The position numbers and the translations under genes were made by a program. 64,000 bases of DNA from assembly GCF_009846525.1 (NCBI RefSeq), contig NZ_CP024621.1, positions 3,348,001-3,412,000 on the forward strand, read 5' to 3'. The notes under the pieces were generated by a model. It had not been told where the DNA came from, searched no databases, and was given only the letters and a program-made list of their open reading frames with translations. This stretch comes from Halomonas meridiana. Its GTDB lineage: Bacteria > Pseudomonadota > Gammaproteobacteria > Pseudomonadales > Halomonadaceae. Numbering within the stretch: the stretch's first letter is position 1; every line of letters starts with the position of its first letter. Of the stretch, positions 26,463 through 36,140 are shown one piece after another.

Positions 26463-27065
26463 ATGGAAAAGCAGACCCAACCTACCCACCTGCCCCGCCG
26501 TAAGCGCAGCGCGCGCCTCTCTTTGGCGATGATGGGAGCGAGCGCCTTCGGTTTGACCGCCTGCACCCAGCCCGCGGAGGACGAGCACCTGACCGATGTA
26601 CGCTTCGACGAGCCCAAAAGCTATCAAGGCGTCGAAGAGTGCGTAGCCGCCAACGTGTACACCCGCAGCGCCTGCGAAGACGCTTACGAGGCCTCTCTAG
26701 AGTCCGTGCCGCGCTTCGACACCCTAGAAGCCTGCGAAGCCGAACACGGCGAAGGCGCCTGCGCTGCCCCCACCGACGAGCAGACCCAGGCTGCGGGCGG
26801 CGGCAGCTGGTTCATGCCTGCCATGATGGGCTATATGGTCGGTAACATGCTGGCGAATACCAGCCGAGGGCGCTCGTTTGAGCGCGTGTATCAAGAGCCG
26901 GTCTATCGCAACCGCCAAAACCAGGGCAACTGGAATGCCGCTGCCAGCCAAGCTTCCCAGCGGGTCAATCAGCGTAACGAGGCCCTGCGTAGCTCGGTGG
27001 TGCAAAACCGCCAAGCCACGACGCGGCGCGGCCTGGGCACCCGCTCGGCCTCTTGGGGCTCTTAG
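26463..27065 (+). CDS. yjfM: DUF1190 family lipoprotein
   Basis: A 200-residue secreted protein with a basic N-terminus and a hydrophobic segment ending in a lipobox-like LTAC (Cys at about 35), so probably a lipoprotein. Cysteine-containing repeats follow (VEECVAANVYTRSACEDAYEASLESVPRF and LEACEAEHGEGACAAP), typical of the DUF1190 (YgiB/YjfM) family. A glycine/Met-rich hydrophobic patch and a low-complexity Asn/Gln/Arg tail complete it. It lies between yjfL (12 bp gap) and the ATP-grasp gene. The molecular function is unknown. Confidence 0.8.
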   Translation: MEKQTQPTHLPRRKRSARLSLAMMGASAFGLTACTQPAEDEHLTDVRFDEPKSYQGVEECVAANVYTRSACEDAYEASLESVPRFDTLEACEAEHGEGACAAPTDEQTQAAGGGSWFMPAMMGYMVGNMLANTSRGRSFERVYQEPVYRNRQNQGNWNAAASQASQRVNQRNEALRSSVVQNRQATTRRGLGTRSASWGS

Positions 27066-27085
27066 CCACACCCTTGGGAGCCACT

Positions 27086-28252
27086 ATGCTGCGCATCAAC
27101 GTTTCTGAACGCCCGCAGTGGAAAACCCTGGCCAAAGAGCTGGGGTTTCATTTCCACACCATCGATGGCGAGCCTTACTGGAAAGAGGACGCCTACTACC
27201 AGTTTACCCTGGAACAGGTAGAGCAAGAGATTGAAGCGCCCACCGAAGCCCTGCACGAAATGTGTATGGCGCTGGTTGATAAGGTCTGCCACTCCAATGC
27301 TTTAATGCAGCGCCTCGCGATTCCCGAGCATATGTGGGACATCATCCACCACTCCTGGCGTAGCGGGCAGCCGCCGCTGTATGGGCGCATGGACTTTGCC
27401 TATTCAGGCAACGGTCCCGCGAAGCTTTTAGAACTCAATTACGACACGCCCACTTCGCTCTATGAAGCGGGCTTTTTCCAGTGGGTGTGGCTAGAGCAGG
27501 CGATTGAGCAAGGCATCCTGCCCCGCCATGCCGACCAGTACAACTCGATTCAAGAGCGCCTGCTCAATGCCATGGCGCATCTGGGCGACCGTTTGGAAAA
27601 CCGCACCCTCTACTTCTCCTGTGTCAAAGGCAGCGACGAGGAGCGCGCCACCGTCAGCTACTTGCAGGATATCGCCATACAAGCAGGCTTACAGGCGCCG
27701 TTCATCTACATCGAAGACATTGGTATCGCTCCAGGAGTCGAGCACTTTGTCGATTTGGACGACCACCCCATCACTGCGCTATTCAAGCTCTATCCGTGGG
27801 AAGAGATGGCGGTAGAAGCATTTGGCGAGGCGGTCACGCAGCTCAACACCCACTGGTTCGAACCACCCTGGAAAGCCGTGCTCTCCAATAAAGGGATTCT
27901 GCCGCTGCTGTGGGAAGAGTATGAAGGGCACCCGAATCTGCTACCGGCGTATTTCGAGAAGGAGATTCACGCTCCACTGGAACCCGGCTGGGTGCGCAAG
28001 CCGTTTTTCTCACGGGAAGGGAGCAATATTAGTTTGATAACGCCCAGCGGCCAGCAAGAGAGCGTGGGCGGGCCTTACACTGATAACCCGTGGATACGCC
28101 AGGCGTACCACCCGCTGCCGCGCTTTGGCGACAAGCACGCACTGATTGGCAGCTGGGTCGTGGGCGATCGCGCCTGTGGCATGGGCATTCGAGAAGACGT
28201 GGGGTGTATCACCAAAGATACGTCATGCTTCATTCCCCACGCCATTCTTTAG
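27086..28252 (+). CDS. yjfC: Glutathionylspermidine synthase-like ATP-grasp protein
   Basis: A 388-residue protein homologous to the C-terminal synthetase half of bifunctional GspSA, without the amidase domain, as in E. coli YgiC/YjfC. Features include MDFAYSGNGPAKLLELNYDTPTSLYEAGFFQW (substrate and ATP-grasp core), LFKLYPWEEM, and KPFFSREGSNISL near the end. It probably forms an amide bond with ATP; the substrate is not established for stand-alone members. The start at 27086 follows GGGAG and leaves a 20-bp gap to the DUF1190 stop. Confidence 0.88.
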   Translation: MLRINVSERPQWKTLAKELGFHFHTIDGEPYWKEDAYYQFTLEQVEQEIEAPTEALHEMCMALVDKVCHSNALMQRLAIPEHMWDIIHHSWRSGQPPLYGRMDFAYSGNGPAKLLELNYDTPTSLYEAGFFQWVWLEQAIEQGILPRHADQYNSIQERLLNAMAHLGDRLENRTLYFSCVKGSDEERATVSYLQDIAIQAGLQAPFIYIEDIGIAPGVEHFVDLDDHPITALFKLYPWEEMAVEAFGEAVTQLNTHWFEPPWKAVLSNKGILPLLWEEYEGHPNLLPAYFEKEIHAPLEPGWVRKPFFSREGSNISLITPSGQQESVGGPYTDNPWIRQAYHPLPRFGDKHALIGSWVVGDRACGMGIREDVGCITKDTSCFIPHAIL

Positions 28253-28263
28253 CAATGGACGGT

Positions 28264-29211
28264 TCAGGCGGCGCTGGCGCCCGGGCGAGCGCCTTGGATA
28301 GGCACTTGCCAAGCGGGCGATACTCCCAACGGGCCACTCTCCTCCGCCACCCAACCCTCTTCGCCGATGACGGGTAAAAAGTGACGCGCGCCTACCCAGC
28401 GCAGAGGTTCGGCCAGCTGCACCTCGTCGGGCATACCACCTTGTATCATTCGCAACAGGTAGTCATCGCTCTCGGTGGGATGCCAGTGGGCCAGCAGCTC
28501 GAACGGCGCCTGACGTGAACGACGCGCGGCCAGCACACCCAACCCGGGCTGACAGTGGAGTTCGATGATATGCGCAACCCCTTTCGCCAGCAGGGAACGG
28601 TAGGTGTGTTTGTCCAATGCAGAGGTCGACACCGCCGTGATGTTCATGGGCAGCGAAGGAAGCCGCTGCGCCAACTGGCCCCACCGATCGGCGCTGGTGA
28701 CCATGATATCGCCCGCGTTGAGTTCCCATAGCGCGTTGGCGTGATCGAACAGCGAACGCGACGACCAACCCGCCTGCTGTGGCAGCAGCGCCCCTAGCAT
28801 GAACCCCGCCGCCGTTTGTATAGATAGCCAGCTCACCACGCTGCGGCTGGCTTGGCTTTCGTGGGCCAACAGCGTCCTGAGCGCTTCGGCCTCTTGCCGT
28901 AACGATGCTGCGCTGTATAGGTGTTGGCGCTGCAATTGATGGCTAAACGCCCCGCCAGTGGCACTATCGAACAGGCGCAGGTGGGAAATGTCGCCACGCT
29001 CGCTAAGCGCATCGGCCCACTCCTCCAATGTGATGGAAGAGGCCGACAGAAGATCTGTATCGGTCAAGCCGAAACAGCGTTTGACCGCGAGCACCAAGCG
29101 TTCGCGTTCTGGCGTCCCAGCGGCGGGCAACATACCGCTTTGGTGGCGGCTATGGCGCGGCAACATGCTCCGCAAGACGGCCAGCAGGGTAGGTGGGGTG
29201 AGTGACAACAT
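28264..29211 (-). CDS. Unrecognised protein, resembles a degenerate ANL-type adenylating enzyme
   Basis: A 315-residue soluble protein that I cannot name with certainty. The layout LRLFDSATGGAFSHQLQR, then a helix with two leucine/alanine runs, then VSWLSIQTAAGFMLGALLPQQAG, follows the order seen in acyl-adenylating enzymes of lipid and aryl-polyene clusters. There it would read TSGSTGxPK, a helix, then a VSHxHxYGLLxxLLxP segment. Here the P-loop has lost its Thr/Ser-rich run and lysine. Later VSTSALDKHTYRSLLAKGVAHIIELHCQPGLGVLAARR sits where SSGAPL...YGSTExG is expected. It converges with yjfC (11 bp apart). No catalytic claim is made. Confidence 0.5.
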   Translation of the reverse strand: MLSLTPPTLLAVLRSMLPRHSRHQSGMLPAAGTPERERLVLAVKRCFGLTDTDLLSASSITLEEWADALSERGDISHLRLFDSATGGAFSHQLQRQHLYSAASLRQEAEALRTLLAHESQASRSVVSWLSIQTAAGFMLGALLPQQAGWSSRSLFDHANALWELNAGDIMVTSADRWGQLAQRLPSLPMNITAVSTSALDKHTYRSLLAKGVAHIIELHCQPGLGVLAARRSRQAPFELLAHWHPTESDDYLLRMIQGGMPDEVQLAEPLRWVGARHFLPVIGEEGWVAEESGPLGVSPAWQVPIQGARPGASAA

Positions 29212-29504
29212 GTTGCTTCCTTAGCAAATCATCGTTCCATTTGATTAACAGGCTACGTGCATGTATCACTTTTGTCAAAATTTTAACCTACGCCAAACGC
29301 AATGGATAATCTTTGTATAAATAAATCACCTACATAGGCAAACCGTTGGTGTAAATAGTAGACACTCCTCCCAAAAGCCGCTGAAATCGTTGTTATCATG
29401 CCTGACGGGCATGGCGTGACCCTGCTAATGATCTACCCATGAAACGCGCCGTGGCCCTCTGCCTTTTCATGAGCGTCTTCGTCCCACTTGGAGCAATCGC
29501 GATA
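29212..29504. other. Divergent intergenic region before the chemosensory array
   Basis: About 290 bp between the ANL-like gene and the chemoreceptor. The left half (29240-29350) is AT-rich and likely holds promoters. An alternative upstream ATG for the receptor stands at 29439 but lacks a ribosome site. No RNA gene or strong dyad was seen. Confidence 0.45.
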
Positions 29505-31541
29505 ATGACAGCGCGCTGGAAAACCCTGCCATTACGGCTACGTTTGTTTATCTCGTTTGGCACGGTGCTGGCCATTGCCATGTTTCTGGCTCTCTATTTG
29601 CAGGCGCGTACGCACAGCCAAGCCCGTCTGGATAACCTGCTGAACGTCGAACTGCCTGCCCAGGTGGAAGGATTAGCCACGCGTATCAACCTCCGCTTAA
29701 GTCCGGCGCTCGCGGTGTCTGAGAGCTTGGCCAACAGCTATTTCATCGAACAGTGGGTCGCCGACGGGCTACCCGAGGCACAGCAGCCAGACATCGAGCG
29801 CTACCTGTCGCGCCTCATGGACCAGTTGGATACCGAACTGCTCTTCATCGCCGCGCAAACCCAAGGGCGCGGCGTCTACTTCCAGTACCGTGACGGCGAG
29901 TTCCTGCAGCGTCCGCTCCAATCTCCTGGCGGAGACGACGACTGGTACTATCAGTTCACCGACAGCCGCGCGTCTTACAATCTGAATTTAGACAGTGATA
30001 CCTTCTCTCCCGAAGAAGCCTTCGTATTCCTTAACTTCCGCAGCAGTGGCACCGCCGCCAACGGGCGCCCCAGTGTCGTGGCGGGCGCGGGGCTCGACCT
30101 ATCGCGCATGGCGCAGCTCATTCGTGACTACCGTTTGGGCGAGACGGGTCGAGCGTCGATCTTGAGTGCCGAAGGGGCGTTCTTGATTACCAGCAACGAA
30201 ACCAATATCTCGGAACTGCAAGCCCAAGAAACCGATACCCTGCTGCGCCAGGATAACGAGCTTCACGTGACCGACATCGAGCGCGATGGCGATCACTATT
30301 ACGTCACGACCCGCTGGCTGCCGGAATTACAGCGTTATCTCATGGTGGAGGTCTCCAAAGAGGAGTACACCACCAGCATTCGCCAGCGCTTTTTGAGTTC
30401 GATCGAGCTTGGCTTGCTGCTGCTGGTGGCCGGACTGGCGCTGCTCTACCCCCTAACGGGGAGCCTGATTCGACCGCTCAACCGTTTTCAACGCCAGCTA
30501 AAAGAGATCACCCATAGTCTGGACCTCTCCCGCCGGGTAGAAACGGACGACCGCGCCGAGCTTGGCGACTTGGCCGACCAAACCAACCAACTGCTGGAGC
30601 GCCTCTCCCGCGCAATTGCGGCCGTGTCATCCAACGCGTTGGCGCTGACCCAAGTAGCCGACCGTTTAGCACAGACGGCGGGGCTATCCGGCATTCAGGG
30701 GGGCGACATTCATCATGAAGCCAACCAGACGATGGCCGCCGCGGTGGAAGAGATGGCCTCTTCTGTCGCAGAAATCACGTCCACCATGGAAGAGCTCTCC
30801 ACGTCGTCCACACAAATTGCCGATCACTCCCAATCCGTGGTGGACGTAGCGAACCAAACCCTAGAGCGCAGCCGTAAAGGCAGCACCGCCATGCAGTTAC
30901 TGCAGGCCAAAATGCAGGATATCCGCAGCGACAGCGAGCAGAGTCTTGCTGAGATCATGACCCTAGGGGCGAAGTCCAAGCAGATCAGCAAGGTGATGGA
31001 GCTGATTAACACGCTGGCCGCCCAAACCAAGCTGATCGCCTTCAATGCCGCCCTGGAAGCCTCCAGCGCGGGAGAGTCCGGCCGCCGTTTCTCCGTGGTC
31101 GCCAACGAGATCCGCCGTTTGGCCGACAGCGTGACCGACTCCACCCAGGAGATCGAGGGGCACACCGACGATATTCAGCAAGCGATCAACCGCTTGGTGG
31201 TGGCCTCTGAAAAGGGCGCGACCTCCATCGAGCAGGGGGTCGAGGCCAGTATCAGCACCGCTCAAGACTTGGAAGCGCTGCTCAAAGCCGCGAGCCAAAC
31301 CAGCAGCGCTGCCCAGCAAATTTCGCTCTCCACACAGCAGCAAAAAACGGCCAGCAACCAAGTGGTGATCGCCTTGCGGGATATCGACACAGCCAGTGCC
31401 CGTAATGCCCACTCCGTGCGCAGCATCACGGAGATCAGCCAAGACATGGTACAGATGTCTGCAGAGCTGAATGCGCTCGTTCAGGAGTTTACTCTCGAAG
31501 AGCACGGCACTGCCCCGCCCCATCAGCAACGCCCCTCCTGA
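29505..31541 (+). CDS. Membrane chemoreceptor of a Wsp-like signalling array
   Basis: A methyl-accepting receptor of 678 residues. Transmembrane helix 1 is at about 10-32, followed by a periplasmic dCache-like sensor (to about 300, with GVYFQYRDGEFLQRP and SILSAEGAFLITSN). Helix 2 is at about 310-330, then HAMP (PLNRFQRQLKEITHSLDLSRRV), and a cytosolic signalling domain with the tip region LAAQTKLIAFNAALEASSAGESGRRFSVVANEIRRLADSV. The ATG at 29505 has GGAG 11 bp upstream; an ATG at 29439 would extend it by 22 residues. It heads the array: cheB follows after 10 bp, so its partners are the CheA and CheW proteins encoded downstream. Confidence 0.88.
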   Translation: MTARWKTLPLRLRLFISFGTVLAIAMFLALYLQARTHSQARLDNLLNVELPAQVEGLATRINLRLSPALAVSESLANSYFIEQWVADGLPEAQQPDIERYLSRLMDQLDTELLFIAAQTQGRGVYFQYRDGEFLQRPLQSPGGDDDWYYQFTDSRASYNLNLDSDTFSPEEAFVFLNFRSSGTAANGRPSVVAGAGLDLSRMAQLIRDYRLGETGRASILSAEGAFLITSNETNISELQAQETDTLLRQDNELHVTDIERDGDHYYVTTRWLPELQRYLMVEVSKEEYTTSIRQRFLSSIELGLLLLVAGLALLYPLTGSLIRPLNRFQRQLKEITHSLDLSRRVETDDRAELGDLADQTNQLLERLSRAIAAVSSNALALTQVADRLAQTAGLSGIQGGDIHHEANQTMAAAVEEMASSVAEITSTMEELSTSSTQIADHSQSVVDVANQTLERSRKGSTAMQLLQAKMQDIRSDSEQSLAEIMTLGAKSKQISKVMELINTLAAQTKLIAFNAALEASSAGESGRRFSVVANEIRRLADSVTDSTQEIEGHTDDIQQAINRLVVASEKGATSIEQGVEASISTAQDLEALLKAASQTSSAAQQISLSTQQQKTASNQVVIALRDIDTASARNAHSVRSITEISQDMVQMSAELNALVQEFTLEEHGTAPPHQQRPS

Positions 31542-31551
31542 GGACGTCCCC

Positions 31552-32619
31552 ATGAGTCCAATTCGGGTCGTGATGGCGGATGACAGTCAGTTGGCGCGCG
31601 AGGTGTTGCGCGACATCCTCACCCGCGATGGCGATATCGAGATCGTCGGTGAAGCCGCCAACGGCCAAGAAGCCGTCGAGCTGGCGCGGCGGCTGAGTCC
31701 GCAGCTCATCACCATGGATTTGACCATGCCGGTGATGGACGGGCTCAGCGCCATCGAGGAAATCATGCACACCAAAGGGGTGCCCATCGTCGTGATCAGT
31801 GACAGCGCAGACGCCCAAACGGCGTATCAGGCGCTGGAGGTCGGCGCCCTGGAAGTCCTGCCCAAGCCCGGCCTCGACGAGGAGGACGCGCAGCGGCTGC
31901 TGTCGCGGGTGCGGTTGTTGTCAGGCGTGTCGGTGATTACCCGACTGCGGCGTCGCGCATCGGCCGCACGAACCCCCACGCCGGTCAGGCTGCCCGTTCC
32001 CGGCCCTTGCCCGGTCGCCTCCCGCGGTTTTCAGCGGGTGGTGGCCATTGCCTGCTCCACCGGTGGCCCGCAGGCGCTGGCCCGCCTCTTGAGCAAGCTG
32101 CCCAAAGGATTTCCCTCCCCCATAGTGATTGCCCAGCACATCAGCCCTGGGTTCATCGACGGCATGGCCACTTGGCTTGGATCGCTTTGCGCGCTGCCGG
32201 TGAACGTGGCGCAAAGCGGCGAGCGGCTGTGCCCCGGCCATATTTACCTCTGCCCCCCCGAAAGCCAGCTCAGCGTCACAGGTCAGCATCGCTTGCAGCT
32301 CACCCCCAGCCCCGCCCAGACGCTCTACCACCCCAGCTGCGATGCCATGCTGCACAGCGTGGCCAGCGTTTATGGCGCCGACAGCATCGGTGTGATCTTA
32401 ACGGGCATGGGGCGCGATGGCGTCAGCGGCCTAAGAGCCATCCTCCTCGCGGGCGGCACGACCCTGGCACAGGACGAAGCCAGCTCGGTGATCTACGGCA
32501 TGAACCAAGAAGCCGTCAACGCTGGCGTGGTGCAGCACGTGCTGGGGCTAGACGAGCTGCCAGCGCGCCTGCTGCGGGAAGTCCGCTTTACCCCATCGCC
32601 TTGGCGGGAGCCGCAATGA
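31552..32619 (+). CDS. CheB-type methylesterase with receiver domain
   Basis: Removes methyl groups from the array's receptor when phosphorylated; WspF counterpart. The 355-residue protein has an N-terminal receiver (VVMADDSQLAREVL, phospho-acceptor in ITMDLTMPVMDG, lysine in VLPKPG), a linker, then the methylesterase. The catalytic serine is in ACSTGGPQAL (about 168), the histidine in IAQHISPGFIDGMATWL, and the aspartate in GMGRDGVSG. The start follows GAGGAC. The stop overlaps the cheR start by ATGA. Confidence 0.93.
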   Translation: MSPIRVVMADDSQLAREVLRDILTRDGDIEIVGEAANGQEAVELARRLSPQLITMDLTMPVMDGLSAIEEIMHTKGVPIVVISDSADAQTAYQALEVGALEVLPKPGLDEEDAQRLLSRVRLLSGVSVITRLRRRASAARTPTPVRLPVPGPCPVASRGFQRVVAIACSTGGPQALARLLSKLPKGFPSPIVIAQHISPGFIDGMATWLGSLCALPVNVAQSGERLCPGHIYLCPPESQLSVTGQHRLQLTPSPAQTLYHPSCDAMLHSVASVYGADSIGVILTGMGRDGVSGLRAILLAGGTTLAQDEASSVIYGMNQEAVNAGVVQHVLGLDELPARLLREVRFTPSPWREPQ

Positions 32620-33986
32620 GCGCCCTTGATCCGTTCAAACAGTGGGTTCATCAGCGCTGCGGGCTGCACTTGGAAGGTCTCGCCGAGGCGCGCCTGACCC
32701 GCGCCATCGACGCCTTGCAGGTCGAGCTAGGCACCCAAAACAGCGACGTGCTGCTGGCGCATCTGCGTCAAGACAACGATCTGTTCGACCGCTTTGTCAG
32801 TCAGCTAACGGTCAACGAAACGTACTTTTTCCGCGAACCGGAAACGATTCAATGGCTGGTCGATACGTACCTGCCCCGTCGGCTCGCCGAGCAAGGCGGC
32901 CCGCTGCGCCTGCTCAGCGCGGGCTGCTCCTCGGGGGAAGAACCCTACAGCGTCGCCATGGCGTTACAGGAGCGCTACGGTGATCGCGCCCAAGCGCTTT
33001 TCGGCATTATCGGGGGCGACGTCGACCACCAAGTGCTGACCAAAGCGCAGGCGGGTCTCTACGCCGGTATGGCGTTTCGTGCGCTTCACCCATCGCTGAA
33101 AGCGCGATTTTTCACGCCGGTGGGGCGCAGCTTTCAACTGAGTGCCTCGCTGCGCCAGTGGGTGACGTTTCGCTCGCTGAACCTGTTGGCGCCGGATGAA
33201 CGAGCCATTGGCGGCCCGTTCGATGTCATCCTGTTTCGCAACGTCTCGATCTACTTCGACGAAGCCACGCGCCGCACCATCCAGCGCCAGCTCAAACGGC
33301 TGCTGACACCTAACGGCATTCTGCTGTGCGGCGTTACCGAAACCCTGGGTAACGACCTGGGCGTGCTCTCCCTCAAAGAGGAGCAGGGCGTCTTCTACTT
33401 TCAAGCCGATACGCCCGCGTCTGAGGAAGACAGTGGCGCACCGACCATACCGCTGACGAATCATATCGCCGTGGTCAACGAGCCTGACGCCCCTACAGCA
33501 CTACCCGCCCAAGAACCACCACGCCAGACGCCACCCTCGTCATCGGCGCCCACGGCGGCCCACGCCGAGCTACAGCACGCTCACGATGCGCTGAACCAGA
33601 ACCGCTTCAGCGAGGCCGATGCCTTGCTGGCACCGCTGCTGGCTGACGACCCTTGGAACGTGGATGCGCTGCTGTTAGCGGGTCTCGTTGCCCGCTGGCA
33701 GCAGCAGCCCCAGCGAGCGTTCGACTACTTCAAGCGCGCGTTGTACGTCGCCCCCGAGTGCTGGCCGGCCCATTTCTACCAAGCCGAGCTGCTGCGCCAG
33801 GGGGAGCTACCCGACCATCCGACACAGCGGCAGCGCGGTTACGCCGCCGTAGTGCGGCTGCTCGAAGCATCGCCCCTGGCCAGCGGCGGGCTGACCGTCA
33901 TTGCACCGCCCCTGCCGCCCGGCGATGCCTGCTTCTTGGCAAAACGCTACCTATCTGAACACACCGCCACACAGGGAGTGGGCTAA
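32616..33986 (+). CDS. CheR-type methyltransferase with C-terminal TPR-like region
   Basis: Methylates receptor glutamates using S-adenosylmethionine; WspC counterpart. The 456-residue protein has the CheR N-domain, then VNETYFFREPETIQWL and the SAM-binding LLSAGCSSGEEPYSVAM, and FDVILFRNVSIYFDEATRRTI where CheR usually has CRNVxIYF. From about 305 a Pro-rich linker leads to TPR-like helices (NRFSEADALLAPLLADDPWNVDALLLAGLVARWQQQPQRAFDYFKRALYVAP). TPR fusion is typical of WspC-type CheR. It overlaps the cheA start by one base. Confidence 0.92.
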   Translation: MSALDPFKQWVHQRCGLHLEGLAEARLTRAIDALQVELGTQNSDVLLAHLRQDNDLFDRFVSQLTVNETYFFREPETIQWLVDTYLPRRLAEQGGPLRLLSAGCSSGEEPYSVAMALQERYGDRAQALFGIIGGDVDHQVLTKAQAGLYAGMAFRALHPSLKARFFTPVGRSFQLSASLRQWVTFRSLNLLAPDERAIGGPFDVILFRNVSIYFDEATRRTIQRQLKRLLTPNGILLCGVTETLGNDLGVLSLKEEQGVFYFQADTPASEEDSGAPTIPLTNHIAVVNEPDAPTALPAQEPPRQTPPSSSAPTAAHAELQHAHDALNQNRFSEADALLAPLLADDPWNVDALLLAGLVARWQQQPQRAFDYFKRALYVAPECWPAHFYQAELLRQGELPDHPTQRQRGYAAVVRLLEASPLASGGLTVIAPPLPPGDACFLAKRYLSEHTATQGVG

Positions 33987-36118
33987 TGGCGCTGGATATT
34001 CGACGCTTCATCCAGCGGTTCGTCGAAGAGGCCGCTGACCACCTACCCCGCTTACGCGAGGGGGTCAGCACCTTGGAGCAGGGAGCCGCCGATAAAGAGC
34101 GTATCAACGAGCTGTTTCGCTCCGCGCATACGCTGAAAGGCTCGTCCCGTATGCTCAAGCTGGCTCCTATCACCGCAGTGGCGCACAGCGCAGAAGAGCT
34201 TTTGAGCGCGTTTCGCGACGGTAGCCAAGCGCCCGGCCCCGACAGTATCAGCCTGTTGAATCAAGCCATCGATGCGCTGGCCGACTACGTGGCCCAGCTC
34301 GCCCAGGGGGCCGCTCCCGAGACCCTCGCCGAGGCCGACCCCACGCTCTGCCAAGCGCTGGAAGCCGCCGCCCAAGGGGCAGCAGAACCCGCATCACCGC
34401 CCGAAGCATCGGCAGCGGCTGCCCCGCCTGCACCGCCGCCGTCAGCACCACAGGACACCCCGCCGCTGCCCTCTCCCATAGGCAGTACGACACTGGCGCT
34501 CAGCGACACGGTACGTGTACGCCTGGACCGTTTGGACGACGTGATCCGCTTGATGGGCGAGGTGCTCTCGGGGCATCACCACCTCCACACCTTGGTCGAA
34601 CAAGCCCAGGCGCTGGAAGCCACCCTGCCCAGCGATCAGCGCAGCGCCGTCCATGCCTTCAACCGCGAATTGAAAGACAGCGTGCTAAGCCACGATGCAC
34701 TGATGAGCGACCTGCATGAGCGCGCCCTGCAAATGCGTATGCTGCCCCTTGGCGTGGTGTTCGACCCGCTGGCGCAAATGGCCAGGGAACTTGCCCAGTC
34801 GCTGGGGAAGCGCGTGGATTGCCGGGTGCGGGGCAGTGAAATCGAGCTGGACCGCCAACTGATCGATCGCCTGTCCGACCCGCTGATCCACCTGCTGCGT
34901 AACGCGCTGGATCACGGATTGGAGACGCCGGAACAGCGCCAAGCCGCCGGCAAGCCGCCCAGAGGGCAGCTCGAACTGGCAGCGTGGCAAGATGGTAACT
35001 GGGTGGTGGTCGAAATGCGCGACGACGGCGCCGGCATTTCCCTGGCAGCGGTTCGCCAAAAGGCCATCGCCAAGCAGCTGCTCACCGAGGAGCAGCTGGC
35101 CGTCTTGAGCGATCAAGAGACGCTCGAACTGATCTTTCTGCCCGGCTTTTCGACCAAGCCCATGATTACCGATTTTTCGGGCCGCGGCGTGGGTATGGAC
35201 GTGGTGAAGCGGACCATGATGGATGAGCTGAGCGGCGATCTGCAGCTCGCCAGCGAGCACGGCAAAGGCACACGCTTTACGCTTCGCCTGCCGCTCTCGC
35301 TGGCGATGATGCGGGTGCTGCTCGTCCAGGTCGGCAACGTAACGCTCGGCGTCACCGCGCCCCAAGTCGCCGAGCTGGTCGAGTGTTCGCCGGAGCAGTT
35401 CATCGATGCGGCAGGCCAGCCCACGTTGATCTTGCGCAATGAGTTCGTTCCCGTGGTGCCCCTCGCGGAGCTGCTAGGGCTGCCCGTCCCCGCAGCGCTG
35501 CCCACCAAGGTCCTGCTGCTGGTCGTGCATCAGCGCCAGCAGAAACTGGCGCTCATCGTCGACTCACTGGTCGACGAGCGTGACATGGTGATCAAACCGC
35601 TGCCCGACCACCTGCGCTACCTGCCTTTGGTATCGGGCATGGTGTCCCAGGGGCGTAATGCGCTGGTCAGTCTACTGCACGTTCCGGCGCTGCTAGAGCG
35701 CGCCAAGCGCCACACGCCTGCCGTGACGCGTAGCGAAGCGCCGAACGATACCCCTCACCGCGTGCTGATCGTGGACGACTCTCTGAATACCCGAGAAATC
35801 GAGAAGGACGTGCTGGAAGCGTGGGGCTATCACGTCACCTTGGCGGAAAACGGCCGCGATGGGTTGAATAAAGCCCTGGCCGAGCCCTTCGACGCCGTGC
35901 TCACCGACGTCGAGATGCCCGTGATGGATGGCTTTGCGCTGACCGCCAGACTGCGCGAAAATGATCTTTATCGTCACAAGCCGATTATCATCATCACCTC
36001 CCGCGAAAAAGAGAGTGACCGTCAGCGGGGAATGGAAGTCGGCGCCGATGCCTACATCGTGAAAGGCAGCTTCGATCAAAACAACTTAGTGGAGACGCTC
36101 AAAGCCCTGCTGGGCTAA
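33986..36118 (+). CDS. Hybrid CheA histidine kinase with C-terminal receiver
   Basis: Central kinase of the array; WspE counterpart. The 710-residue protein has an HPt domain with phospho-accepting His48 in RSAHTLKGSSRML and a Pro/Ala-rich linker (about 130-170) in place of a P2 domain. Next come a dimerisation domain, the ATPase with HLLRNALDHGLE, DDGAGI and GRGVGMDVVKR, a CheW-like P5 (about 450-580), and a receiver (RVLIVDDSLNTREI, acceptor in VLTDVEMPVMDG, lysine in YIVKGSF). The fused receiver could be a phosphate sink or a relay step towards the HPt-bearing cyclase downstream. Confidence 0.94.
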   Translation: MALDIRRFIQRFVEEAADHLPRLREGVSTLEQGAADKERINELFRSAHTLKGSSRMLKLAPITAVAHSAEELLSAFRDGSQAPGPDSISLLNQAIDALADYVAQLAQGAAPETLAEADPTLCQALEAAAQGAAEPASPPEASAAAAPPAPPPSAPQDTPPLPSPIGSTTLALSDTVRVRLDRLDDVIRLMGEVLSGHHHLHTLVEQAQALEATLPSDQRSAVHAFNRELKDSVLSHDALMSDLHERALQMRMLPLGVVFDPLAQMARELAQSLGKRVDCRVRGSEIELDRQLIDRLSDPLIHLLRNALDHGLETPEQRQAAGKPPRGQLELAAWQDGNWVVVEMRDDGAGISLAAVRQKAIAKQLLTEEQLAVLSDQETLELIFLPGFSTKPMITDFSGRGVGMDVVKRTMMDELSGDLQLASEHGKGTRFTLRLPLSLAMMRVLLVQVGNVTLGVTAPQVAELVECSPEQFIDAAGQPTLILRNEFVPVVPLAELLGLPVPAALPTKVLLLVVHQRQQKLALIVDSLVDERDMVIKPLPDHLRYLPLVSGMVSQGRNALVSLLHVPALLERAKRHTPAVTRSEAPNDTPHRVLIVDDSLNTREIEKDVLEAWGYHVTLAENGRDGLNKALAEPFDAVLTDVEMPVMDGFALTARLRENDLYRHKPIIIITSREKESDRQRGMEVGADAYIVKGSFDQNNLVETLKALLG

Positions 36119-36140
36119 GTCTCCCGCCAAGAGGATTACC

